Shown in pieces: positions 11,051 to 25,400 of a DNA stretch of 64,000 nt. The notes beneath the pieces are model-generated. The model was not told where the DNA came from. It ran no database searches and was given only the letters and a program-made list of their open reading frames with translations. The stretch is from Acholoe squamosa (taxonomy: Eukaryota; Annelida; Polychaeta; Phyllodocida; Polynoidae). Numbering within the stretch: the first letter of the stretch is position 1; every line of letters begins with the position of its first letter. A program made the translations under genes and the position numbers. The DNA is taken from contig OX439035.1 in the NCBI GenBank assembly GCA_949317995.1, positions 82,399,959-82,463,958 of the forward strand, read 5' to 3'.

Positions 11051-12238
11051 GCCTAGGCCAAATATAAAAAAAGGTTTGTTTCCAGTCACCCGACTAACCC
11101 TAGGAAAACAGGGCCGACCCTATATATATTTTTTTTATTTTGAAATTTTTAGAGAATTACAGTCAATTAACTATGTAGGCATAAGACATATATTTTTCAT
11201 ATTTGTCATATGTTTTCCATGATCTTACTGTGACATCAAAGAATCACATAGGTCTGTCCATTACATGTACCTTTCTATACAAAATAAAAAAAAAAAAAAA
11301 TCCGACCAACCGACCCTAGGTCTCTAAACCATGTTACTGGAAACACACTTTTTTTTGGCCCTATATACAACAAGTACATGACATAGGCTTATCATCATTT
11401 GTGTTATCCAGTTGTTATGTGCCCCTTTTGCTAAAATGCAATGTGGCACTGCTAGGGAACTCGACAATAGCAAATATACATAGAGATACCAAATGCCAAT
11501 AGTGGCTGTGCAATCCTGTGCATGCACTTCAGTGCCCATTGAAGGGCGTGGAAAGGTGTCAAACATGCAGCAGTCGCTGTAGTTCCTATGATAGCCACTA
11601 GATGTCCTCGTCATCGGGAAACCTTGCTCCCATGCTCATGGGCTGCTCACAACAGCTCTCCTTTACTTCTGTTGCTAATTGGTGACTGCATAATGATGGC
11701 TGGATCTTCTGTAAGGTGAGGGCTAACTGGTGTACCCGGAAAGGGGTTTGCATTTCTCGTAAATACTGATGGTGTCCATGAGAAAGTCCATATATTTTTT
11801 CATAAACCATGCATAGGTAATTCCATGAGCAATTCCCTCTTCACCTCAGGAGGATAAAAGAGAATTTGCGCAGGAAAGTGGAATATATCCCATGTACTTT
11901 TTCCCATACGCCTCAAGGTTTCTCTGCAAGCCACTTCCTCATAGCCGACGCCAGGAAAAAAATCCCACTGATATATGTATGAGAAACTTAGATGTATCTT
12001 GTCTAGTGTCCATCACTTAAAATGTCCATATACATGTATGTCATTAACTTGATTCATGGAGGCCATAAGTTGGCCATAATACTTCCGTAAAGTCACTGCC
12101 ATAAACGAAATCATGTGGAAAGTCCATAGTGGAGTGTTTTGTTTTTTTTTTCAAATAACTCAAGGAAATCAGAAAATCTTATGCCATAAGTTAGGCCTAT
12201 GCCACAGTTACAACATGAGATCGATCTTAAGTTTCCTT

Positions 12239-12633
12239 GTGTAGGGGCCCACTCTGCCATAAGGCCAGCAGCCCCGTTTCTGGAGATCCCAGCCCCCAGG
12301 GGCTGGCATCCGGTGGTAGCTCCCCCCTATGTGTGTGTCATACCAAGGTGCCTGGAATGGTATAATACAGATACGCTTCGACCCTGGCAGTTCTGTGTAC
12401 TGGTAGGTCAACTGGCAAGTCAGGAGTGCCTCACACTGCCTGATAAAGCCCAAACCGATCTGGTTGGGAGGAATGCTTAGTGCTGGTTGGCCATGATTGA
12501 AGCTGGTTGGGAGGAGTGTAGGGGCCAGCTCTGGCTATAAGTCCATGGCGGTAGGCCATCTGCCCCGTTCAGGTTGCACCAGCCCTCAGGGGCTGGTCAG
12601 CCAGTATAAGCTGCCCCCCTTGTGTATCATACC
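12239..12633 (+). repeat. Two-copy direct repeat, about 280-bp spacing
   Basis: GTGTAGGGGCC at 12239 and 12519 each begin a roughly 110-base unit. Both units contain GCCCCGTT, CCAGCCC-CAGGGGCTGG and a TGTGT-ATCATACC ending. Divergence between copies is moderate. Confidence 0.55.
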
Positions 12634-13259
12634 GATCCAGATGTAGGTGGAAGGTAGAGAATGTCAAACGGGGAAGTAATACACTTGTAATACAATTATC
12701 TAATTATGGCTTATGGGGAAAGGTTATGGTTCATGGAACTTTCTTATGGGCCCCTCATAAGTCAGCACGAGAAACGAGCCCCTAATGGAAATTAGGCTGT
12801 ATGATTTTGGGGGAATAGAACCTGGGGGTAGAAAAAGTAAAAAATGCCTTTCAAAAGTAAAGTTATCATCAACTTTAAAAAGTGTGAAAATGGTTATTTT
12901 CCATAGCTAGATGCATTGCTGGGGCCCTAAGCTTTAATTTGATACCAAATCTGACTATCTTTGTCCATTTTTCAATGTATTTTCATCAGGAAATTCTATC
13001 CAAAAAAAAAATCCCAAATGACAATTTTTCTGATGAGGGCGGTGATGAGAAACAAGTGTTTTTTGGAGTGGCCTTATGTTTCATTTTAGCCTATTTCAAT
13101 TCATAATTCATCAATCTTTTTTTTTCAAAATAGCTCATGGCAGGATCGATCATTTTATACCCTTGTATCAGGGAAGAAAACCCTTGGTGAGAGAATCACC
13201 CCCTACCATGGAGTAATGAATATGGCGTTAATATGTCTGATTTATTCAATGATGCGGTA

Positions 13260-13368
13260 CAAACTTCTCCCTATCAGCGCCCCATAAGCTCAGCGGCAAC
13301 TGCGTGGCGGCAAACTGGGTCGAGCAGACAGCGATCGACGTCATCGGCTGCACACACCTCACACCAAG
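13260..13368 (+). promoter_or_regulatory. DCP1 5' UTR / core promoter, with YY1-like motif at the start codon
   Basis: The 100 bases before the DCP1 start are CpG-rich compared with flanking DNA and contain CAAGATGGCG across the start codon. AAGATGGCG is the known YY1 element that overlaps translation starts in many TATA-less housekeeping genes. No TATA box is obvious. The transcription start cannot be fixed by eye. Confidence 0.4.
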
Positions 13369-13497
13369 ATGGCGAGCAAAGCCGAAGGAAGAATGAATTT
13401 ATCCGCGCTACAGCAGCGGGATCCGTATATTACAGACATCGTTGATACAGCTAGTCAAGTTGCTTTGTATTCATTCAGTTCGAAAACAAATGAATGG
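13369..13497 (+). CDS. DCP1: DCP1 coding exon 1 (residues 1-43)
   Basis: Starts at ATGGCGAGC and ends at GAATGG before GTAAGT, phase 0. It encodes the first EVH1 strand region, with QQRDPYITDIVDTASQVALY conserved in animal DCP1. The next in-frame Met is at residue 9; the first ATG is preferred because it lies in the YY1-type context and gives the usual N-terminal length. Confidence 0.93.
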
Positions 13498-16400
13498 GTA
13501 AGTAATAGCCCGTAGGCCGTCATGTTTGTCCAGTTCAGCATGTGTGTAGGTGCGCAGACCGGTGAAATCGCCTCGCCTGCCACCAAACAGTCCACACTGT
13601 CAACTCGACAACTGTCTGTTGTTTTCGTTCTGACACTGGCTCTATTTTGGAGTCACACTCACACTTGTAGTTGCACTGCCTATCTATCCCTTCATACGTA
13701 GTGTGGGTATTCCACACCGTCTGCCGCTCAGGGAGCTCTGTACATCATATGCCTAGGGACCGGTTGGCAGGTCTATTCATACGTGAGTCTGCTCATAGCA
13801 GTTCGTCCTTTTTGTGTAAATTTCATACTTAAGGCAAAGTATTTGATTTGATAAATAGGTGTATTGCCCCTCGTGTTATTTTACCGCCGAACTATCAATA
13901 GTTCATTGTCTAAAGTAAACGGCCTGTTGAGCCTGTTCAACTTCAAGCTGTTGTCATCTGAGATTCTGATTCAGACTTCAGAAGTTCAGTGGTTGTGCTG
14001 TGAATAGGCCTATAAATGTGTTGTTATAGGCCCCAGGCGGGACTGGAGCTGGTTCTGGAAACATGAACTGATAAAATCTGATAAAATAGGAACCAGACTG
14101 TCCCAGGAAGTGGATGACACCCAGGTACAAGGTACCCATCGTCATTAGATCTGCAACCATTGTGTTTTGCAACCTTTGCAGGCATTGACAGATGCATCAA
14201 AATTCAAAATGGTGGGTCCACTGGGTAAGCTTATGGGTTTAGAATCCTATAAGTGTCAGCAGCCCGGTGATTGTGATTTTTTTTGCCCCTCCCCCTTTAT
14301 TCTAAAGTATCATGTGGGCTTTTTTTTTAAGAAGGGGTGAAAAGTTTGTGCCCCTCCCCCCATGAGGGGTCTGAAATTTTTTGCCCCTCCCCCACCAAAT
14401 CCACCACCCCTCCTCTGTTGGACTAATCCCTTATCTCACCACCAATAGCCTAAATAGGGATGTAAGTTTTCAGAATTTTGTCTGATAACAGAATTTGCAG
14501 AGGTTGAGATGCCTATAGATTTACCCAAATTTCTATTATCAGATCAATTTTTTGTTGTATTTCATAATGAATTCAGTACTTCTTTGTGTATATTAAGAGT
14601 TTTTCACAAACCCTGACTTACATCCCTGTATCATACCAGATCGAGCAATGTCTATGGACAATAAAGCACTAGGCAAATATAGCGCATTTCCTGATGCGTG
14701 GACCTAACATTCTGGCATCAGGAAATGCTTGGTAGGGGCAGCACCAGGTACCTGGTACGAGTGCCCTGGTACGAGTGTAATTGACTACATTCACTATCAA
14801 TACCCTGTACTTATCCATCTGACATTAGCCTGATTAGGTTTCATGAGTACCCATATCGGTCATGGAGTCGAAGGGGAACCAAATAACATGATTACAACTG
14901 AAAGTTGGATAATCAAGGTGATCCAACAGCCTTGGGCCACCAACGTCTGTACTGGCATTACCATCAGGTGCTGGGAGGAGTGTCTTTGATACCTATCAAG
15001 TTGATTTTTGAGAGAGCAGTGACGTCACATGGACCAGCGCGGCCCTTATCAGTCTTATCTCCCCACTGATCAAAAGGGTGCTCCAGAAGGGTTAAACCAT
15101 TAATATGAAATATACTAGAAAAAAATGTCAAAGCCAATATCAGAATAGATCTAGGCCACCTATAGTAAAATGTATTACAAAATCTGAAAAATGGTGCATT
15201 ATTTTCTAATCCTAATAGTACACAAACGATGTGACATTTTCTAGTATAGTAATCTCCTGCATATAAGGTGCATCCCGCATATAAGACGGACTTAGAGTTT
15301 TAGAATATGGTAAAAAAAATCATAACTATTGTTCTACTGAAAGGATTCTAAAATCACTGCACCCCCTCATGTCCTATTAGGGCTTAAGGGGAGTGTAACA
15401 TATCAAAAGAAACGTCTAGGTGTCCCCCATGCGGATCCAGAGAACTAAAACCCCTAAGATGCGCCTTGTATGCGGGAGATTACCGTACATTGCCTATGCT
15501 ATTTGACCCTTGTCAGGTCCTTAGCAACCAGAGTTCTGCTCCTGAGAATACATCGTCATTTATAAGATCGCGATTATCACATCGATAAAAGTATTAAAAC
15601 CATTATATAGATACAATTCTATGTCCCCTTAATGCTTGCTATTTAAGCTAAAGACAATCATAGGACCCACGCCGTCCCCGTACACCTGACTTTTCCGCTT
15701 TAGGCTTTCTAAATTTGGAAGATTATTGCAAAAATTCCTAACAGACGATATGGTTAAAAGTGTATTGGGAAATCAAAAATACCGTATTCGATGTAATTTA
15801 GATAGAGTGCGGTTTAAAAAATATCAGGAATACCTATCTAGTACATGTTTTTGTAGTCAAGAGTTTAATCTAGATTTAAATTTGGAAGATTTTGGGTCAT
15901 TTCTAGTTTGAAATATGAGCAAAAAGGAGGGTTTGTGTGCTTTTTAGGGTATATGTGCTAATCACATTGAATACGGTATATACTGTCGTACATGTATCAC
16001 TCCATTTGCCTCCGCTCACGGAATTTAAATCTAAAAGAAAGGAATTGAATTTGAAGAGAAAAATACAGTCAGCCTTCTCCCCACACTGCAATGACACCGG
16101 CAGGCCTCGTTTTTACTGCCGCCGGTTTAAAATAGCCCCCAGAATCGCCGCCGTTGTCATTTCCTGTTTCCTGTACGTTTTTGGATTTTGAAAATCCATC
16201 AATTTTGAACCAAATCTGTACCCATTTTAGAAATTTTTCCAAGTAAAAGCATCTATTTTCTTATTATGGGCATAATTCCGAATATGAATCTTCTTATTCA
16301 ATATTTATCACCATTATGAGAATGAGAGCTATGATTATATGATGTGACATTATTGTAATGATATTGATACCTTGGCATGCTTGGTTTAACGGTGTGACAT

Positions 16401-19400
16401 ATGAGTTTGTTGAGAACCCTGAATATAGAAATGGCTCTAATTTACCTTATGATTGGAGTCTTTGAAAAACTCTTCCAGGGTTAAAAGCTCAAATCATGGG
16501 TATTATGTAAAGCCATTTCTTTTTGATAACTTGGATTACGGATCCGCGGGTGAGATTTTTGGTAATTTTAGAAAAAAAAAAATTTTTTTTTAAAAATTTT
16601 TGCCACTGGCCGACAGGATTTTTCAACACTTTGGGTGAAAAATTTGAAAAAAAGTCCATGGAAGTGACCAAACAATGTGCATTCCCTCCCCTTCTGAATG
16701 CATCATGTCAAAAATGTTAAACTGAGTAGCCCAAAAATGGTCTATCTGATCACCAATTAGGTGTATTTTCGTGGCTTTTTTTTTTTTTTGCTCCCGCTGA
16801 TATGGAACCTTTTCTACTTCTTAGGGGTGTTTCAGGCCATTTATTTTTATCTTTTTGCTGCTGGCCGATGGAAAATGTATGTGAAAAAATCCGTAATACA
16901 AGTTATTAAAATAACATGGCCTAAGGATGTAAATTTGACATGCGTCATCCTATTTTTTCCCAAATGAGCCCCAAAAAATAGAATTTTCATCCAAAAGGCC
17001 CGGTCCATGAAAACAATTAAGGGTAGGACTAAGAACAGAGGGTAGCTTATGTAGACATATTATTTCTGTCCGAGGGTGATTGAAAAGTTTGAGAGAAGTA
17101 GGGCTTTGCCACATACCGGTACGATGCACCCAAGAACTGATGAAATGCCTCATAATTTCCCTCTTGATATGATGTATGTTAGCCTACTTCCCCAATGTTT
17201 GCAGTGAAAACACTTATTTGTAACATCATGCATTTGGTATTATCCTACACCTTGGTGTTTGTAATCGTCCAAATTGCCATTCACCGTTTTACTACTCCAG
17301 GATTTCAGAGTGAAACAATAGATGTGTGTTATTGAGCTCAGCTGAAGTAGTTTGGGGAGAGGCATTGAAGGGAATGCCTAAAGATATAGAAATGCAGTGC
17401 ACGTTGTAGTTCAGAATGTATCTGGCAGGGGGCAGTGCAGTCACAGCCCAAAGCTTAATGTCAAAGTACTGTGTATTACGGTAGTAAGAATTCTACTAAG
17501 TAGTCACAGGGTACATAGCCCCTAGGTACATGGTATTCTATTACATACAAGGTTTCCATCGGTCAGTCAAAAGTCAGTACCCAGTTATCTTATTTTCTCT
17601 CTTTAAACGCCAGTTAAAAGGATAATTTGTCACATGTTCTCTAGGGCTGACCCATAAAGTATGGCAAGATTTTTTTTTCTATAAACGCCAGTTAAAACGA
17701 TGATTTGTGATATTTTCTCTAGGGCTGATCCATAAAGTATGTCACGCTTTTTTAGGCCTTTTTGAACACCCCCCTCCCCCCGTCACACTTTTACTAAATA
17801 AATGTATAATAGCCATGGATACCCCCCCCCCCCTGCCGTGTGACATGCGTTATGGATCGGCCCCAAATGTTGACTAAAAAGTGATTATAATGGTTGACCT
17901 GACTTAGGTCAATTCCCTGTGTATACCCCATGTTAGTTCTCTTAACATAACTCATACACATTTACCATATGGATGTGATAAGCCAACTCACACCTGTTAC
18001 CTTTAGCACATCTAGGCATAACCTCTTATACTGCACCCACCAGGTAGTGGAACAGGTCACAGTTTAGGCCATGACCTAGAAGAGAAAAGGGGTGCTAGAG
18101 AGATCTTTATGCATCCAACCCTCTCAATTGTAGCAGATTCACTTAACTATATTAAATATGGATTCCCCTGTAGCCAATTTCCTGCACGATTAAGGCATGG
18201 CCATGTCTGGACGAAAATTAAGTGTTAAACCATAGCCAATTTTCCCAACTTTTCAGTCTGGTTACAAAACACTAAGCCAGTCTTGGTACCCAACATTAAG
18301 GCAGTCTATATACCCAGCACTAAGACAGTGCTGGCTGCACTAACGCAGTCTAGGTGCCCATCACTAAAACTGTCTGGGTTCCCATCACCAGGTACCCAGC
18401 AGTAAGACAGTCTATTTACTCAGCCCTAAGACAGTCTAGGTACCCTGCACTAAGACAGTCTAGGTACTCAGAACTATTATAGACAGTCTAGGTACCCAGA
18501 ACTAAGATACTCTTTGTACCCATCACTAAGACAGTCTATATACCCAGCAATAAGTCAGTTTGGGTTCCCCAGCACTAAGACGGTCTCATTGTACACAACA
18601 ATAAAACCGTCTAGGTACCCAGCATTAAAACACTAAGTGTAGGACAGCCGAACTTCCCAGCCTGGTTTCTGGAGAGCAGGAACAGTTAAGTGAGGGAGTG
18701 AGTAATAGATGTTTAACGCCATTTCGACAGCTAAGTTCATATTCATGGAGAGAACTACATTACACAATTTCACAAAGGAATGTGTCAGTGCCCGCACATA
18801 TGTGCACCACACACATCCGAGTGGATAGGAAAGAGGAGGTATACATGTAGACCCTTTTCAGTGGGCTAGGGAAGCCCTGGAACAGTTAAGAGAGGAGCAG
18901 GAGGGGTATTGGGAGCAGCTCTCATGCGCTCAGGTGTGGATCCTTCCCCACAAGGGTCGTTTTTCAAAATAAACTGGCACCTGGTTATGTGGTTGTATTT
19001 CTGTCGGGTGTCCACAGAACGTCTACTATAACTACTACCGAGTACCCCATCTTCTGCTGGTGCTATTCCTCCAGGGTAGCGGTGCAGTTTCTAAGTCGCG
19101 GTGAGGAATTTTTATTGGTAGTTGCCGTATTCTATACCAAGGGAGATGTAGGGCGAGTGGGTACCACGGTAGAACAATATACCATTAACTTACTTTATAA
19201 ATCTTTTAGGCTGTACTTCAGGGGTAGTCGTGACCGTTCTCCTACCTCCTAGTGTGCCACCGGGGGGGGGGGGTACTGGGCCTTGGTTTGGGTACCACAG
19301 AGATGCCACTTTACCTAACTTTTTAGGAATTCAGAATTTTTGATTTTCATTCCTATAGGTATTTCCTATTGTAAAATGAGAAAATTAGGAGGATTTCCGA

Positions 19401-22400
19401 ATTTTTGAGAGTTAGTGAGTGGCATCCCTGGTACCAACTGCTGTAGCAATAGTTGGGCTGTCGATTGAATATAGATTTACAACTAGAGTGGTTTTGATAC
19501 CTGTTATAACTCATATAGTTCATGAAATAAATCTCATGTCTCATATATCCGTTCGAGAACTGTGGAATTCCTAGCATCATTACTAAAAACTGTATTTCAA
19601 TTAGAAGAGGGCCCCAAAAAACGGGGCTGTCAGCTGACTGAAAAGTGGAGTGAGGGGGGGGGGGCTATAAAAAAAACTTGTTAGGGTTTAAAACCACCTA
19701 TTAGAAATACCATAGCTCTAATGCAGTATTTGTTGTGCCTGGTTAGGTCGTCTTAATTCAAAGCCTTAGCACCATTAGGCATTAGCGTTAATAGGACGAT
19801 CCTGTGCAACAGGGATCCATCCTCGTTTATAAACCACATACGCCTTGCATGCGAGGTACAATAGTACGTTGTTAGAAACAGAAATCTGTGGAGTTGAACA
19901 ACCACGAGTAAGCCAATTGCTAATAAGTTCGTATTATGTAAGCCTAAGTGATCTTAACGCTCGAAAATCCCAATCTTATCCAGGCTAATGGTTTCAATTA
20001 AATCACAGCTATCGGGCCCAACCATTACCATTCAATCCTCATGTATTAGCAATTTTTTTAACCTGTCGATTATTTATAGGGCGATCAATGTCCAGCTGAT
20101 GACAGACAACTTAATCAGCCTTAAAGAACTAATCATCATGCCTAACAAAATTATCTCCCTTTTTTGGGATACTGGTACACTAAATCAGCGTTTTTTTTCA
20201 ATCCCTTGAAGGAAAATTCAACTATGGAACAAAATATTCATGATAATCAGTGATATAAAAATGTACGAGTTTCCTTCAGTTTCTCTTCTCCTAAAGACAC
20301 AACTGAATTAACACAGATGCTATTTTGACTACTATTACAGATTTTAGATTTCTAGAGATGGAAGTTCACAATGAAGCTATACTTAACTGTGAAGGGTACT
20401 TTTAATTTTCATGTGAGGCCTCTACGATTACCACCGATAGAAAGGTAAAGAGATAATAACGTTTCCCCTTGATATTGACATTTTGCACAGAAGGGGAAGT
20501 TATGAATAACCCCCTCAGATATAACCTGAATGATGCTAGAAGTACAATAAAGAGCCTGGCAAGATCCAAACCCATGTTGCAGTCTTGCAACTAGACCAAG
20601 AGCAACTACAGGGAAGTGGAAATGTCAAATCGTTAAAAGATCATCAGTTTTACTCAGTGACTTTTTAATGTCATTAGACAGAAATGTGTCTGCATCATTT
20701 CAACTTGAGCCTCTTTTTAGTGGAGATTTTACCAAGGAGCCAGAAGCGTACGGCATCAGGAATTGATGGGTTTGAATAATATTATTCAGATGGCGAGTTG
20801 AGCAGGCTGCAGTGGGAGCACTTAGAGCTGGCACTAGTATAGGCCCTATGTATACACGTAGGGGCAGACTAGATAACCTCAGACTAGGATATACCCAAAG
20901 GTTAACCCCCTTCTGTCTGCAACACCCCAGACTCAAACCCAGCTCAGGGTGACAGGTGAAGAAAATGATGCTCTCACATGTAAGGGTTAACGGCACATAG
21001 GTAGAGTTAGGTAGTAACAAGTGGTAGTGACTGCCACTATGGCTTGGTAGTGACTGGTGGAACATGGGGTTGTGAGATTGCTGTCAGGGGGTGAAGGTTT
21101 AGCCTTGAGCAGCTTGTTATTCTAAGGGACTACGCGGGGAGTGATGTGGGGGGGGGGGTACGATGGCAGATCCGAATCAACCCAACCACCAGGATGATCC
21201 AACCAAAGGCCTGTTAATCTGTCGCTGCTGACTCCATCGTGTTTCTCATGTGTAGGTCATAGCACGTTACATTGATAGTATAGATTATAGGATTGTAACC
21301 ACAGTATCCCGTGAGTCTGTAAGGTACAGATGTGTATTCTGCCGTATTCTTTTGAGTAAAAGGTGCACTCCGGCTTCCTAAAAGGCGCATCTGGGGCCTG
21401 ATCCCCACCCCCACTCCCATTTTAGTACTAATTGATATAATTGTGGATTATATGTTGACTTAAATAGGGTGTGTCCAGACTTGGAGAATAATCGAGGGCG
21501 TACTTGTGGGTAACTCAACATAACCAGCGAGGTACTACCATGGCACTATCAACACATAATAGAACCCAAAACAAATTCCAGCAATAACAATCTATGGTAG
21601 ATGCCTACAAAACAAGGGTTGGGCCAAAACTGGGGAATCACACTGCAAGTACATAGGGCTCTCAACTCAGAAAGCATTATAGTATAGACGTATGTAAATC
21701 GGAATGGTCGGTTCACTAGCCGCCAACCCTCTTCCCATGACAGGTCTGTAGTAGATTTGGGGGGGGGGGGTGGAGGTCTGTCTGCCCCCCCCCCCCCCAC
21801 GTGTTGTACACAGATTACACGTGCCACAGTGCCATCGCCACGTGACCAGCCCGAGCTGCTCCCATCAGCAACCATCCCAACCCCGAGCTGCTCATTACCG
21901 GGCCACCATGAGGTATTTTTACCCCGCCGTGAACTCCTCCAGTCTCCTCCTCTTCCTCCAGTCGTCCTCCTACATATACCCTCTATTTGCTATAGTATGT
22001 CGCTGTGGATTATAATGGCAATACTCAGTTACTGGGATTTTCTCTGAAGTGTTATCGTTGCATTGATACGCTCCTTCAATGACATGGTTGAAGTACCTAT
22101 AGAAACCACGGATAATACATGCTATCTGAAAGTTGACATGTAATACAAATAGACCCACGTTGATATCAATTTATAAGGCCTAAACAACTTGGGTGTCGAA
22201 AGATCAAAAATTAAATAGAACATCTGTGCCCACTGGACACAGACAAAAATTAGTTTAGCTCAATAGGTAATGCTATACTGAACCCGTCTGTTCCCTGTTT
22301 TAAATCATTTCAAGTTTTCTTGGAAGCAACCTCTAAAATGAAGTTGTGTCTGGGGTCCAGAGTTGTGTCCCCTTATGTCCAGAGCTGTGCTCCCTTGTGT

Positions 22401-25400
22401 TACGGACACTGGACACTAAATTGTAGAACACTGTACAACAAATCCTTGTCCACACCACATATACATAAAGAAATGATTTTGAATGGTGTCTGGATCATTT
22501 TCATCCGACCAGACCACTCCCATCCCCTAACCAAGAGTACAGGGACCGAATATAGCTACCCACTCACATACTCTAAGCTAGACCAAACCTGAGGAGGAAC
22601 TCCTTCAAATGCCATGTAGCCCTGCCCTTCATGTTACATGCAGATGAGCTAATTGTAATGGCTAGAAGAGATAGGGAGAGGGAGACCCCAGTACCGACCT
22701 GTTGCACGTGGTGTGCTTTATCCACATACCATGATACCCTGGCCACAGAGTTCTTAGATTCACTTTTCCCCAGCTTCTTTTGGACTACATTGGACATTGC
22801 CCTCCCCTCTGGACGGGAAGGGCGGTTGGACTACATTGGACATTGCCCTCCCCTCTGAACAGGAAGGGCCCTCCCCTCTGAACGGGAAGGGCGGTAATAC
22901 ATTGTATTCTTGTAGAATGAGTTCATTGGAAAATGTATCAAGTTCACTAAATATACAAGGTATACAGCAATACATTATACTATATAGATAATGCACTAAT
23001 GTTTGTTGTGACGTCAGCGAGATCGGCATTCGCGTTCTGCTTGCTATCTCTGTCAACAGTGTGCTTGAACGTTGGTTATATAATGTTTGTTACTGTATTT
23101 TGAACTAATCCAGACTGAAACATGATATATTGGGAAGGCTCCTGTATATTCCATCCCTCTGTTTCATGTAATAACTACCCCGATAATTGGTACCCATCAT
23201 GGTGGCTGTTATCAGTTCTTATCTCAGTGGTACCACCACCTTCAGCAATGGTTGCGCCCACTGCACAATATGGGAGAGGTCTCTAGGATGCTCCTGAGCT
23301 CAGGGCGCACGTTATCAGGGATTTTGACAGGATTTTTGCAATGGGCCAAATGGCACACTCCTGGGCAAAAGAATGCGCCATTCAACAATTCAATGGGCCA
23401 TCACAGACATAACACCCATTTAGCCCCCAAAAAAGAACTTTGTTTCTGGTCATCCCACCTATCTCAGGTACCAACCTTTTGAAGAAAATTTTCATGTTTC
23501 TACTATTTTGAGAATCTGTTCATGTTCAACCATATAATTCAGTATTTCGTCCAACACTCCAAAATGTTGTTGGTATTATAGATGAAACCAATTATTGGGG
23601 GTCAATTATCAATAAAAGCAATCCAATCATTATTAACGAGTCAAAATATAGTTCAGAAAAAAAGACCCACCTTCTTCTACTTTTTGGTCCATGTTAACAG
23701 AAACTTAGAAAGAACGAGTATTGAAGCGATTTATATCGCAGGTAACTCGGAAAGGTATGTATCAACAAGGTCTCTCATTTTATGCTATAGGTAAAGTGGA
23801 GGGGACTACAACCAGTCTAAAATGTAGGTAATACGTATGATCATGTGGATGACACCCAACCCACCCAGAGCTGACACCCAATAATGACAACCCATAGAAA
23901 AGCATTGTGTGCACAAAGCGTCTAAGTTAAAGTAGAGATGACCTACATTTTTTCAAAGCTCTATATTACAAAGATAACAACAAGATAACAGGTAACAACT
24001 ACACGTACATGATGATCTTGAATATGTTTACTATCTCATGAGATGTTTCACCTTCTCTCATATTTGAGCATTTTGATGTAATTTAAGGATGAACCCAACA
24101 GTCCGATCTCAGAAATGCTGATTTTGCGATCTTAAAATTGTGGGTGCCCCTACATGTCTCCTATAACTCGGCTTTCTGAGTTAAAAATGGCCTTAGTACA
24201 AGTACATTGAACTACACATGATACCAGTCCCAATATCATATCAAGTAAACTGTGCGAGACCTTATGCAATTACAGGAAAATAGAGCTTTTGAATGATTGG
24301 AACTTTGTTATTTCTCATATTTTGGGATCTCAAAATAAAGCTTGGAATATATAGCAATCAGTTGGCTGAATGCGGGAATATCTATCTTTTCAAAGAAGGT
24401 CTGTCATTTCTGTATCCTTAATAGTTTGCTCTCCATGTGTCTGACAGATAGGGAAAAGCATCCAATGTGCCATAGGGTGAAATTCTACCGATTTTAATGC
24501 GCCATTGCCGATTTTAATGCGTGTATGGCTCAGGGCGCGGCCTTGTCAAAATCCATAGACAGGGTATCTGTTGAATACACCGGTACTTAGTAAAGTGTCA
24601 AAATATGACCCAGGTATGCCCTATAGGTTTTCTCAATATATAAGCTCCTTCATTGCCAGTCTACAACATACCAGTTGTATTTTACCACACCGTCTGGTAG
24701 TGGCATTTTCAGTCTGTGAAAGGAAGTTGAGGTAATCTCACCTGCCAGGGGTTTTAGGCCAGCCTTAATACCCTGTCCTCAGGGAGGAAATTGTGGGGCA
24801 CAGGTCAGCTGCTGCTGCCTTAGCCACTCACCGGGGCCGACTCAGCTGCTCGCCAGGTGTTCCGGGGGTCACGTCCAGGCGAGATTCTCCCCAGAGCTGC
24901 TTTGAACAGAGCATCTATTCCCAGGGCAATGCCTACAGAAAGGGTTCATGTCGGGTTCATGGCAATCACACCTGACTGACTGCTAAGCCAGAGCTGCTCT
25001 AGTGGTATCAACCACTCACAACTGTCTCTAGATAACGGATTGCATCTGAGCAGCTCTTACCTGTGGTCATCAGTTCTACATACATCAGCCTTCTCAGTGT
25101 TACCTTTCTGATCTCCATCACTCACAATGGAAGCTGACTGTTCTGTCGTGAGCTAAGCCCTTTAGGAGATGGATAGAGCCTTCTAGAGGTTGACCTTGAT
25201 GCAAGTAATGCATTAAAGAGAATTAGATTTTTTCTCCTCTCTTCTGATTGACAAAGCAGATTGCAAACTTTGCCAACCAAAGGAACCCCTTCTACCCGGT
25301 ACTGCATTAATTATCTGTGAAAGGTCTTTTGATTCCAACATTAACACTTCACAACTGAACAGAGACTGGTTTTATGGCGAGACATACTTTGCAATTGTTA

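Larger units (their letters stand above)
5761..13232. other. Intergenic spacer between divergent CaV1 and DCP1
   Basis: No exon of a cellular gene is recognisable here. The spacer is crowded with repeats: a degraded LINE (8280-8908), a cluster of related short elements at 7430-7960, 9540-9760, 9900-10030 and 10700-11050, a foldback at 10063-10396, a hairpin at 10478-10559, a two-copy direct repeat at 12239-12633, and C-tract MITE relics at about 6700-6960, 7558-7600, 9078-9190 and 9215-9440. Any shared or divergent promoter elements should lie at its two ends. Confidence 0.6.

Noticed and set aside
20700..21065. 121-codon minus-strand open frame
   Set aside because: No conserved motif and no codon bias visible by eye; consistent with chance.
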